DNA of 64,000 bases from Pelodera strongyloides (lineage: Eukaryota > Nematoda > Chromadorea > Rhabditida > Rhabditidae): the NCBI GenBank assembly GCA_036852015.1, contig JAANDG010000441.1:1-64000 (forward strand), written 5' to 3'. A model generated the notes under the pieces. It was given only the letters and a program-made list of their open reading frames with translations. It was not told where the DNA came from and ran no database searches. Position 1 is the first letter of the stretch. The number at the start of each line of letters is the position of its first letter. The translations under genes were made by a program, and so were the position numbers. Positions 10,518 through 25,840 of this stretch are shown here, piece by piece.

Positions 10518-12017
10518 AGGTTTCCTCAATGTATGGGTTCTGATTTTGCTCACAATCAACTAATCGAGACATATAAATTAAAAATCTCCGTCAGACAGAA
10601 TTCTCCCATTTGACGTAAATATACACATGTTCAAAGTTCAAAGTTTACAAAAAAGGATATTTAGCAACGCTCTTTAGAGGAAACATTTCAAGTTTTAATA
10701 AAACCCCTACCTTACAATTAGACCTGGTGATGTGAACCCAAACGGAAAAGCTCGTTATAATTTATAGTTCATAGTTCATACGTTCATAGTGCAAAAAAAG
10801 CAGATGAAACCAATCGGGCTACATCGTCAATACATACCGCGTCAATACATAATTATTTATTCGCTGAAGTAACTCCCCTTTATGTGGTAAAAAGATATGC
10901 CGATTGATTGGAAACATATATCAACGTATATCAGCAATGCCGGCAAGGTCAGCATAATGACGAGCAAAAGATATCAAAACGATTAGTGTACAACAGTCTC
11001 GTTGAGTGGTGCGAACGACGCCCAATTTGTGTTGACTATGTGTTTTTGTCTTCATTCAACTTTAAAAAAGTATACTTGAAGTTTTTGAACCTATGTTGAT
11101 TAAAACACACCTATAAAAGGGCCTTTTTCCTTGTGTACATATATATCTGAATTCAAAGCAAAACAAGCAACCTTTCCGATTTTGTGCACATTCTGGTCCT
11201 TGGTTCTTTACAAAGATTCCCATGACAATTAACTTCTTTCCTCTTTTTATCATATGCACAGGAAAACGAAATAATTGCCGAAACCGCAAACAAAAAAAAA
11301 CGTCGTTGGCCCATCATCTAATGGTTTTTACCGAAAAACCATTCGTGACTGGTTCGTAACCATCTGATGATAGTTTTCGATTAAACTTGGTCACAAGTTG
11401 GTCACGAATTGGTCACGAAATGGAAAAGCTCACGAAAAAAAAAGGTGAAACGTATCGACATGGACATGGGATAGGAAATCCTGTGGGATAGGAAACTGTG
11501 GGTACCACAAAGGTTCCAGCCCATTTTGTGAACACGCCCTCTCTTGCCCGAAACGCCATCAATTGATCATCACATGGACATCAGCGGTCACCAAATGGTC
11601 GGTGGCCCGTCACATTTTCGGTCGATCGGCGGTCGACGGTTTTTCTGTGGTCACGGCAATTCTTCAATTTTCCTGTGTGTCATTGCTAACCATATATTAC
11701 GGTAGTTTATCCTCAGGCTCAGGTCAAATAGTAAGTGGCCACCGGCAAGTGGGTCATACACAGATGTTTGCCACTGGCATGCATTACTAAAGTTGAAATG
11801 GATATTGCTGATGGAGTTTTTAGTTTTTGTAGTTCTCCGTAGGCGTAGGCGGCCCATCTGTGTTGCTTATTGTTTCTTTCTACTCTCATTTATTCTAAAG
11901 CATGCTCTATTTTTGGAGGTGTTTTGTTCTTCGCCAATGTTTGTATACAGGGTTCTCTTGCCTGTCCCTCTAAACTTAGTTTCAATTTCAGAAGTTCGTT
12001 TATTCATTCAATGAAAC

Positions 12018-15000
12018 ATGACTGAATACTCTGGTTCCCTCCATTCCGTCAATCCATGGACAGACGTCGATAGAAAGATTCCAGATTCTGACAGCGAACA
12101 CTCGTTTTATGTTCTCCGAGGTTGCTCCTCCAGTATGTTTTACATTTTTTCCTTTATGAATGCGAACGGGTACTCTACAATGCAACTTATTAGTAAAAAG
12201 CGGGTTTTTTTTCTGCATACTATATTTTAGGGAATTCGGTTGCTTCCGAATTTGTTTCTACCGCTGCACAGACCGAAGATCATGTCCCCAAAACAATTGC
12301 TGAATTGCCCACTGTGGACGCACCGTCAGAAAAATTAGGTGATGCAAAGGTATGTGGTCAAAACAACCGCCTAAAAGAGGGAATATGGATATGGAGAACA
12401 AATGTTCCACAAAATAGTGTTTTTTTTTTCGGTCAGTAGGGTCTTAGCAGAGTGATTGGATATATTAAAAAAACGAGTTAACTCCGGAGCACTATTGCCT
12501 TGCAACTGTTCTGATCGCCGTTCATGACCCATTGGGACATTTATTAGAAAAAGTGAAAATGTTATCATCTCCGTTTTAGATATCAGGATCGGAATCCGCA
12601 ATGATCAATGGCCACATCAGACTTACAGATGAAGAGGACTTCACACGAATTTTGGTTAAAAAATTCGAAAAGGTAATTTTGCCCGGTACATAGACGGCGA
12701 ATTCTAAAAATGCACATAATTGTTAAACGCGTGTGTCACAGGCAAATATACCTTTCAGTAGGTTTTCCTCATGATGGCTTCAGAGCTATTACACACATAT
12801 TTAAGGAGTTGGACAAGATGGGATGGTGATTCCGAAGAAAGTTTTCAAGTATTTCGTGCTACTAATTGCTGTGCTCGGTGTTATCTCCGCCCTTCAGGTA
12901 GGCCAACCATCAGTTTTGAATTTCAAAACACACCGTCCCCTTCCAAAACATTCGGTATAGAAAGAGGTTTTGTTGAATTTTTTCTTGCTTAGAAAGAGGA
13001 CAACTTTCAATGAGCAAGTTTCCAACTTTTATTGACGATACTTTACTTGAAAAGTTCACTCCTTGCTATTTGCCTACATAAGCTTGTTGTAAGAACTTGT
13101 TGTTGCTTCGGAAAAAAACGAGGTACTCGCAGACACGTTCAATAACGAAAACTGCAAAAACGAATTTTTCACAGTTTCAGGCATTTGCGGCCGATCCTGC
13201 CGAACAATTATTTTCAGAGTAAGTGGAATACTTACTTAATATTAATACCATTGTGTGTACGCTGCAAGACTGGACTATAAGCTGAATTCTTGAGTAACGT
13301 GTAGCGTACAAACATACAAACCAATCAACAGCAATCATCCCGCCTTTATTTTATACCATACGGCTATCGCAGCCTGAGGCGACTTTCCCAAACTCCACTG
13401 GCGAGAATTCAAAGCCTGACAAAAGTGGCCATACTGCCATACTTATATGAAACGTCTGAAATGTATTTTCTACGATTAATGTAATTAGCCTAATGTTGCT
13501 TATTTTTGAGTTGCGAAACGTTGGCCAAATCCTCGAAACGTATGGATTTCGTTTCCGAAATGACGACAAATAAACATTTTTCCTTTATATAATAAGACCA
13601 GACAGCTGCGCCGCCTGAGGCGAACTTCTAGTACATTTTTATTTCATACATACGTGAAACGTAGATTCAAAAGTTATTCAAAAAAATTAGCATGTGCTAA
13701 AGTCCTCGCTTTATTGCGTCTTTTGTTGCTCTAAATTTGCATGTTCTTAATATTTTAATCGAAGTACTTTGAGCGCCGCGGAAGCGCCCGAACGATATAC
13801 CACACACATTCCGTATATGCAGCCTTTTTTGGAGTTTTGTGAGAGGGCGCTCGGGATGTGAGATGGCTCAGTGCATGGGAACATGAACTACTGAACCAAT
13901 CCTACTTCCTGAGCGTAACGCACATCATCCAAACACACAATCAATCAAACAAACAAACAAACAAAGCTCCCAACTTTATATAATAAGATTGTTTTCGCAA
14001 ACACATCGACATGTTCGTCTTTTTTTTTACAAAAAATTCCTCATTTTTATCATTTAGTGCTCTGCATATGATAGAGAAAAAGTATTCTTGTGAGTACGCG
14101 TTGGGGGCTTCAATTCGCCCTTATATTGCCGAGGCCAACTGGGCTAGTAGAACGGACGTAGGAATTGTTAGATACGAGCTCCGTGGCAGACAGAGAATAA
14201 GGATCAGTTTTTTTATTGAGGTTAGTTGTTTTATCTTTCAGATTTTGTGAAAATTCATTGGAAACTTCAATTTTCTGACTGATTGTGTGTAGAGTGTAGA
14301 GGTTTTATTTGACTTTTTCGTTGCCATTCTGTTGCTCGCTCAAAATGAGCACATTTTTTTAAGCTTTTGCATAATGAGCTTCGATTGAGCTGGGCACCTA
14401 AATTTATGTTAATGATTTCCGTAACGTGAGTCCCGAAGGTGCATTCGAGATCGAGATGAACATTTTCCGGAAAAGAAAAAAATGAATCTAGTTTTCTTTT
14501 TCTTTTCCGGCAAAAATTAGTAAAATGTCGATCTCGAATGCGTCCTAACTCACAGTACAGTTACTCTTCTATATAATAAGGAGATTCTATGCACATATTT
14601 AATTTAGGGTAGCAGGTATGAAGGAATTGCTGTGGCCGAAGCTGAGAAAGACAGCAACAGCAAGTGGAAATTCATGTTGGTTATGTTTTGGATACTAAGC
14701 GTTGTTCAAGCTATAAATACGTAAGAGATAAAGTCTAATTGAGAACTACTAAGCTAGAAATCCTCAATCATGCATAGAAGTGAATATACCCTTTTGTGAA
14801 TCGTTTTTTTTATAGGCGCATGCGCCAATCTATAGGGTTTTTAATGTATTTAAGCTGATTAAAGGGATAGTTTCAGCTCAAATTGCACCCTTTTTATAAT
14901 TTCTATTGATAGTATGACCTATGACGGTGAAAATGCGAAAATTGCAGTAAATTTCCTTTGCTCCGAGCCAGCTCGCTTTATAAAACAACTGGCGTACCGT

Positions 15001-15448
15001 AGCCCTATCTCTGCACCTCTAGCCCTATCACGCTATGTCGCACTTGTAATACAGTTTGGTGTACCGTTTACTGCGGCTACGGTATGCCGGTTGTTTTATA
15101 AAGCGAGGTCACTTAGCTTTTGAGCTTGCTCTTGGCTCGAGGAGCAAAGGAAATTTACCTCAATTTTCCCATTTTGACCGTCATAGGTCATACTATCAAT
15201 AGAAATTATAAAAAAGGTGCAATTCGAGGTCTATCCCCTTAATCAGCTTAAATACATAAAAAAAACCTATCGATTGGCGCATCAGGTATACTGAAAAAGA
15301 TATCAATCAGGTTCAAAATACGGAAGACTATGAGCTCTGAGATGCCAGTGCTCTAAAAATGCGGTTATTGAGACACATACATATTTTTAGATTCCTCACT
15401 GTGCACAAGTTCGGCGGAGGTTCGTTTTCAATTAATGTGATCGATTAG
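12018..15448 (+). CDS. Gene B: membrane-anchored TIM21-like protein, possibly frameshifted
   Basis: Exons: 12018-12120, 12231-12349, 12580-12672, 12742-12897, 13181-13218, 14058-14220, 14608-14720, 15391-15448 (843 bases, nominally 280 aa). Exons 1-3 encode a hydrophilic N terminus (ISGSESAMINGHI, DEEDFTRILVKKFEK). Exon 4 ends in a membrane helix (FVLLIAVLGVISALQ). Exons 5-8 follow TIM21: AFAADPAEQLFSDALHMI matches FFAEDSPQLIYSRALKMV with the intron at the same phase-2 position. The next exon is 163 bases in both genes. GSRYEGIAVAEAE then matches GDRDEGTAQVETE. Exon 4 as written has a stop in frame, and reading it through needs two compensating shifts (see findings). So this may be a pseudogene or contain sequence errors. 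An extra hydrophobic stretch (FMLVMFWILSVV) sits where TIM21 has its penultimate strand. Confidence 0.6.
13359..13595 (+). repeat. Dispersed repeat, copy 2 (GCCGCCTGA family)
   Basis: It begins accatacggctatcgcagcc, contains catatgaaacgtctgaaatg-like sequence, and ends ttttcctttatataataaga. It lies in the intron of gene B between exons 5 and 6 and abuts the next copy head to tail. Confidence 0.55.
13596..13990 (+). repeat. Dispersed repeat, copy 3 (GCCGCCTGA family)
   Basis: It begins ccagacagctgcgccgcctg and ends ctcccaactttatataataa. Copies 2 and 3 share the same two ends with largely different interiors, as expected of non-autonomous elements mobilised by one enzyme. Confidence 0.55.
14410..14580. 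repeat. Inverted repeat with the tatataataag end
   Basis: CATTCGAGATCGA on the left pairs with TCGATCTCGAATG on the right. In the middle, ttttccggaaaag and cttttccgg also pair. The right end, cagttactcttctatataat, matches the terminus of the dispersed repeats at 9.2 and 13.6 kb. It lies in the gene B intron before exon 7. Confidence 0.5.
14822..15280. mobile_element. Long foldback element, about 460 bases
   Basis: The left arm (gcgccaatctataggg..., tgtatttaagctgattaa, tttctattgatagtatgacc) is mirrored by the right arm ending ...cctatcgattggcgc. The inner arms ctcgctttataaaacaac and gttgttttataaagcgag also pair. No transposase frame. It sits in the putative last intron of gene B. Confidence 0.75.
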
Positions 15449-17348
15449 TGCCTTCGCAGGTGACAATTTTTGATTTTTTTTTACCCAAATCGAAAAATTT
15501 GCACATCCTTTCTTCACACGTCTGCCCCTTCAATTCTGTAATGTTCACCATTCAATTGATGTCCACTGAGATACGTATTTTTTTGTGCTACAACTTCCAG
15601 TTTGCTCATTTAGAGCGTAAAATTATCCGGCGTAATCTGTTTTCGTATTATGCATACCCATCTTAACTTCGTCCATTATTATTTAAGATCTATTATTTAT
15701 TCTTCAAGATTCATCTGAAAGTTCGCATACTTCACCTTCACGGCATTTCTTTCCTGAAAGATTCGGGGTCTGTTCGGCTCATAATTTTATTCTTGTTTTC
15801 ATTTCTTGTTTTGTTTATTATGGTAAATATGAATATGATCCCAATATAAAATATCTGATCGTATCTTACCGTAGTAAACGATTACTCCGTGCGTAGGATA
15901 ATTTTCAAAGTAGTGATTGCATTAATTGCTGTGTTACCATTTTTCTTGACTCTCATTTTCTTCACACAAAATTAATGAAAGTAAGCACAAAATAACCATC
16001 TGAAATACCGTCACTATAAAGCTCTGAAGTGCTTTTATTTGTTTTATTTATAAATGATAAAATCGTCATCATAATCGTCAAATCGTCATACATGAGGCAA
16101 TGTTTTATTCTATCATACAAAAGGCAACCGGGATATGTCGGCAGGAATAAATGGTAAAAGCTCATAATATTTACAGTTGATAAGTCTACAACATTGACTA
16201 GAATCGCGGTAAGCTAGCGGACAACTTATAGTGTTAGCTTAGCTATCTATCGGACACAAGCTAAGACATGCATGGTTATGAGTTTTCTAGCTAATCACAA
16301 GTAAGTCATAATAGAGGACCCGTTGGGTTTCGAACGAGGAAATAGTAACAATAATTTATGAACGATCCTAAGATTAATATAAGTAGTAATTAACTCGGTC
16401 ATTATATACAGATACGTTTGGTATATGAGGAAAATTGACATTAGCTTTTCAAATGGTGACAGTGGTGTACAGTATCTTAATAGTTGAAGGTTTGCAGATC
16501 AATAAAAGTAATATTAAGTTAAATATTAAGGAATTAACCAATTTGTTGATATAATGGCTGAGGCTCTTCTCTGGCGACGGCAGAAACCGCGACTGTTGTT
16601 GGAGTACAGTAGCTGGAATAGTACATTACGGTATTGAAAGAAAACAAGTTGAATATGGTATTTCAGTGAATCAAAGTCATGGCTGTCCTACCTATTTTTT
16701 ATTGATTACAGTATATAAGGGATCTTTTTTCTCATATGTATTTTTTATTGAAAATTTGTAATTTCGTGCACTTGTATTTGTGAAAACCTTGGGGGCGAGC
16801 AATGTACGCACGACCAGGGCCGGGATATACATGTTTCATGATATCCCAGAAGGCATGCATACAGCAAGTTAAAATGGCTCACCCGCAAGACAACGCACAG
16901 AACTCTTTCATGATCTTTTCGAAGAAAAATGATCGACACCGAGAAAGCCAGCGCCAACAGAGATTTGTGCGGTCACGACATTCTGAAATGGTGAATTGAC
17001 ATTACTCGTTTGAAAAAAATTAAACGGCTTCACCCCATTGACCCCAGAAACCCTCATTCGTGTACAATATCAAAAATGAAGCAACACACTCAAGTCAGAC
17101 AACGCAAGTAAGACTATACGTCGACATTCCAACACGAATCCCGTGTCACCGCCGCGCACAAAAAGAGTCAGAGCGGGGTGGCGCACCCTTTGTGAGGAGC
17201 CCCGCGGGTGTACCAGATGTGCGCGAATGCCAGATAATGCAAATGAGGCGTACCGCCGCCGGGCCTGCTTCCCCCCTCCCCCCTCGTCCTCGATTTGAAC
17301 ACGGTTTCGAGCACGCGCGTTTGTGCGCGGTGGTGGCGCGGAGTTTCA
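15449..17348. other. Gene-free stretch between gene B and the astacin gene
   Basis: AT-rich sequence without supported exons on either strand, apart from a GC-rich block at about 17130-17345. The two genes are convergent, so this should hold both 3' ends, but no clear poly(A) signal decides where they finish. Confidence 0.45.
17130..17345. other. GC-rich island
   Basis: Roughly 215 bases of strikingly GC- and CpG-rich sequence (gcgcgg, ccgccgccgggcc, gcacgcgcg) with AT-rich DNA on both sides. Open frames on both strands are as expected of GC-rich DNA. It lies just 3' of the last recognised astacin exon. It could be a C-terminal exon, a repeat or a foreign fragment; I cannot decide. Confidence 0.4.
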
Positions 17349-21367
<4,019 letters not shown>

Positions 21368-21430
21368 CTGAATTTAGTAAAATTGTAATTTATGCTGCGA
21401 TAAAGATTTTTGTAACAGTGTCACTGCTAC

Positions 21431-21690
21431 AAGACCCGCCGGTAGTGTAGTGGCTAGCGCTGTTGCCCACCACACACGACCGGGGCTCAATTACCGCGGC
21501 TGGTTGCACCGACCGGGTGGTAAAAACGGTACCAGGTGAAAATCTTGGGAAGGTTTCTTGGATCAGGGCTGGCCACCCATTCCGTAATAAAGATTTCCTA
21601 TTCTCTGGAGCCAGAGCGGGCTGCAGGGACCCCTTCTGGGCCCTGAAGAACAGTCGTTGCTTTAAGCTTTAACCTTTTTAACCTTTACTA
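21431..21690 (+). mobile_element. SINE-like element with tRNA-like head
   Basis: The head ggtagtgtagtggctagcgc resembles a tRNA box A, and ggggctcaattaccgc about 40 bases on resembles a weak box B. A non-tRNA body follows (accgggtggtaaaaacggta...), then a pyrimidine-rich stretch. Neither an open frame nor a folded tRNA is seen. This is an inference from layout. Confidence 0.4.
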
Positions 21691-21699
21691 CCGTCTCCC

Positions 21700-21985
21700 T
21701 CCCCTTTTCTATTCCCTCTTCCTTCTTTTCTTTCTTTCTCTTCCTCTCCTTTTCTCCTTAGCCGCTGTCTTTCTCTCTTTTTCTCCGTCGATTGGTCGAT
21801 CATTTCTCATCCGCTCTATCTACCGAATTCTTCACACGCGTGTCTTCTGTTTCACAAACAATTCCCCATCCACTGTTTGCCATGTCATACGAGACTCTCT
21901 TTTTCACCTTGTACGCGTGCCGCTTCCGCACTCTCTCTCTCTCTTTCTTTCTCTCTCTTTCTCTCTCTTTATCTCTCTCTCTATC
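21700..21985. repeat. CT-rich tract and (CT)n microsatellite
   Basis: A long pyrimidine run ending in nearly pure ctctctctttctctct at about 21930-21985. Minus-strand frames rich in Arg-Glu-Lys across it are artefacts of the repeat. Confidence 0.85.
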
Positions 21986-23163
21986 GCTCCAATCCGGATA
22001 AACTTCAAGAAAAACGTGAAATAGTGAGGCATGTATGAAATATAGTAGTCTGCCACGTTTCGCCATTTGAATTGTTGAACACTATCCATGCCGCCATGTT
22101 TATTTTGAAAGGTCCAATATGCACTGTTTTCCGTGCATGTGCACTTGGCATACGCATGCCCTGACTGTGTGAAACCCACCATTTAATGAACGAAAAAAGT
22201 CGTCCTGTGTGAGGTATCCGGTTTGAGAAGCATCTAGAATGTGGCAATATATACTAAATCAATTGAACAAATGCAAATATATTTTAAAATTTGCAACCCT
22301 ACATACGTGTGTGCACTACGCGTGAACTGAATTCCCTAATTGGCAAAAGGTGCAGTTGTGAAAATAGAAAGCAACTATCTTCTAATATTCCCAATATGGC
22401 ACCGTAGTAGCAGCGTTGCGTGACACATAAGTACTGCTGTATCCGGTACAAGGTAGGGTAGGCTCGAACTATAGTATAGAAGACATATTGATTTTAGAAT
22501 TGTCAAATCATCAATCAATACTCCAATCAATAATTCCGACCTGTTTGAAAGGCGAACGTGAATAAGTAGAACGTCAACCAATTAAACATTATTTGGACAT
22601 CGCCATCCAATTAGTTGTTCTTCTACTAATGGAATCGAGTACTTCTGAAAGGAACGTTTTTATTGATTAAGGGCTAAAATCGATATTGGGTTACGATATA
22701 TTGTGTTGGCCATAATCGCATAGATAAGAAAACAAACGGGAGCACGTCGGGTCAGACATCAGACATAGAAATATTGCTAAAATAATCAGTATAGTTTGCA
22801 AGCATACAAGTCACAGGGCGCTAAGGACATGTAGGTTGAAAAGTGTAAGCTTCATGTTTGTTGAGTTTGAAGAAGAATAAAGTAAGGTTATGCTGATTCT
22901 AACAATCACTAGATATTCTAGCAGACGCATATTAGCCCCGGTATGATGCCGATTGTAAGGAAACATACAGAGAGTGCCAAATTCGGTGCTAACGCATAAT
23001 TGGCCCCCTCACATTTGTTTGTCCGTCATAGTTTTGACGCGGTTCTCGCACGGTGGCCCACTCGATCACTAGTGTTTGATCAATTGCGCGATGCGGATCT
23101 TTTAGTCACAAGGACTAAATACGTGTGCGGCACAAGATAAGCAACATATCGAATGTTTTTCAT

Positions 23164-23336
23164 TTAAAGCGAAATGCGGGCCGGTTTTTGAAACGCATCT
23201 CAAGCTCCTATGCATTCATGCAACGTGGGGTCTAATTGGGGTCTAGTTTTTATTCAAATTTTGCTCAGTTGCATATGCTGCATAAGAAATCGGGTGTACG
23301 CAATGCGTTTGAAAAATCGGCCGGTATTTTTTCGCT
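23164..23336. mobile_element. TTAAAGCG family 1 MITE, diverged copy
   Basis: The left end is TTAAAGCGAAATGCGGGCC then ggtttttgaaacgcat. The right end, gcgtttgaaaaatcggccgg, is the inverted terminus, decayed at its last bases (tttttcgctactc). Same length and layout as the copies at 40701 and 46305. Confidence 0.7.
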
Positions 23337-25756
23337 ACTCAATGTACTGTATGCTCTGTTTGAGACTGCTTTGAAATAATCAACTCTCGGAATTCGTATA
23401 AAGAGGATTTACTATGCAGCATAGGAAAGGAAAAAAAAACAGGAAAACTCATTGACTAGGTAGTCAACGTGTTTGTAGAGTGCAGCTACTCACTCAATTC
23501 CGAATTAAACCCCATCCAGCTTCTAATAACCCACAAACTTGTCTAGACATACAAATTTTCTTTTGTGAAGTAATTTGTCCAAATTTACTCCTTATGCTCG
23601 AGCCTACTTACTTTTCCCAAACCCCTTCAGCTCTATGCAATACACTGTGTTTCAGAAACGTTCAGAGATACGTGGAATGAAGCCGCCATGAAGATACCCA
23701 AGGTCGGCGAAAACCCGAACCGTGGCTTCTAGATACGATCTATGTGTAATAATTTATACGTGGAACTCAAGATTCAAGAGGCTTACTGGTAGCTGTCTGC
23801 AATCTGCAATGCCTAGTTTCCTTTGTTAGCGCGATAGCACTAACATAGTTTGGGTTTTACTATTGACATTACTAGTAATAACGCCAATGGACACTTGAGA
23901 CATTTCATAGCTTGTGCCGAAATATACAGTTGCCGGGACAGTATTTTCAAGAAATTCGATGTTGGTTCCAAGGAGCAGTGCCAAAGCTAACGACACACAA
24001 AATGCTAGAATGTCACAAGTACGTATTAGATTTGATCTCTAAACTACTTTAGAGGTGCAAAATTGCCAATATAAATATAACTTGGATTACAAATCATAAC
24101 GCCTAAAAGCCGGGTGTTCCACTTGCCTACTAAAAGAGCGCAAACGAATACTAAGGCCGTGGCGCGGAAAAGGAAGAGAAAACGTGGAATTGTAGTGCAT
24201 GCACGGGTGCGGAAAGGGGATGCGCGGCAGCGGAAATGCGGGCGCTCGGGTGGGGGTTGTCTTCTGGACGGGGACTTTTTTCCCGTCGCCTCCCAATAGC
24301 CAACCGGTTCCCCGAAGCAGAGGGTACCTGGGTAGATGGTCTTCCGAAGAGGCTTCGACGATAGGGTCTACGAGAGAGCGTTGAGTAGGCGGAGAATGCA
24401 GACGCGTATTACGCGTCCGTGTCCGTTTGTATGTAGATTACCGTTTCGACTGCCAGCTTTAGACAACCACACGGCGGGGGACAGATGACGACACTGAATT
24501 GTGACCGATGTCTGGGCACCAAAGGCTCGGAGATTAAATGATAAAATGATTGGGGGAAGACAGACAATACAAAGGAATATGTTCAATAGATTAGCTAATT
24601 TCCATAACCTCGTCACACTATGGGTATGGGTATGGATACTGATTTACAACGCCACATCGAGAGGGCTGAGTAGGGTAGAATGAATTTGTAAAATTGTAAT
24701 TAGATAGCTAATTGTGAGATTTTTCTGTCATGTTAACGAAACTCGAGTCGTTATTGGCCAGAAACAGAAAATTTTAAAAACAGAGCATTTGCAGCTGACG
24801 TAAAGGTTCTGGCGCTGATATTTCCAAAAATTTTTACGCAAAAATCTTGACTTCTTTTGCTCGACTCATGTTCATGTAGCTGGAAGACGTTCATACCTTG
24901 CAGCATACATGTAATCGCAGGAAACACGTAATGACACTACGAGCTCAATAAAGTTAAAAAAAAACCTGGCTCGGTTAGATGGTTCATCAAAATAAAATTA
25001 TAAAATTCATATAATCTTTAGTTCCATAGAAAAATGATGGCGATCTTTGGCCAATAACATGTTGATCCTCAAGAATCCGGTAGTATTCAATGCTTGTGCT
25101 GTACGTGACTCAGCGTAGAAAACAAACACTAGCTTCTTCTGAAAATGAGTGTTACATGGAAACTGGGCAGCAATGCAGCATGACCATGAATAACCCAGAA
25201 AATGGTGGAATTTAAAGCGGTGTGACACATGGTTTTGAAGCGCATTCCTTATACATAAGTGCATTCCTTATACTTACATAAGTGCATGTGCAAATTTTCT
25301 GTGTGGAATATAAACCACGTACAATAAACACGTACAATCGAGGGAAGATAATGAATAGAAAGAGAAATAGAAATAGAAATCAACAGGTTCACAAACAAGG
25401 AATCAATATTTATGTTTATTTATGACTTATGAGTGGATGTATAATATGAATTGAAATTTTTGAATGTGGCTATGGCGGTTGAAAAATGCTTGACGTCAAT
25501 ACTTCGGGTTTTGTTAGCTAGGCGACAGGTGATTAAATAAAGGCAGGAAAACGCTCATACATGCTATAATATTAGCACTTTCAACTATTTTATTCTATCG
25601 TTTTCAATCGAAAGATAATAGTAATCTACAATCTACTCTACTCTAAAAAAATTAATATTTGTACTAGGGTGCAGGAATCTAGATTTTCTTAGTAAACCTA
25701 AATATCCCTTCAAAGGACGTGCGTTCAAGAAGTAAGTTATACAGCAGGAAATCAAT

Positions 25757-25840
25757 ATTGTCTATATAAATATATATGCTGCTCTATATATATAGACATC
25801 TATATAACTATATATGCTGCTCTATATATAGACTACAGAT
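25757..25840. repeat. TATA-type tandem repeat
   Basis: Tandem tatatatgctgctctatata units of about 40 bases occur twice or more, low complexity. Confidence 0.6.

Larger units (their letters stand above)
9219..12017. other. Intergenic region between A2 and B
   Basis: No gene is supported. Contents include a foldback MITE (10020-10192) and a GC-rich foldback (10412-10517). Near 11.3-11.8 kb there is degenerate repetitive sequence built on ggtcacgaa and tggtcac motifs, resembling a stretch at 7.4-7.55 kb. An acceptor-like caatttcag at about 11990, upstream of gene B, could be its trans-splice site. Confidence 0.45.

Noticed and set aside
10235..10613. Open frames at 10.2-10.6 kb on both strands
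   Set aside because: They run through the GC-rich foldback and have no homology or splice context.
21800..22182. Minus-strand frames rich in Arg, Glu and Lys
   Set aside because: They translate a (CT)n microsatellite.
24368..24616. Minus-strand frame with a hydrophobic, signal-peptide-like start, a possible first exon of the astacin gene
   Set aside because: It has no ATG (it opens with GTG), and no donor with the needed phase was found.
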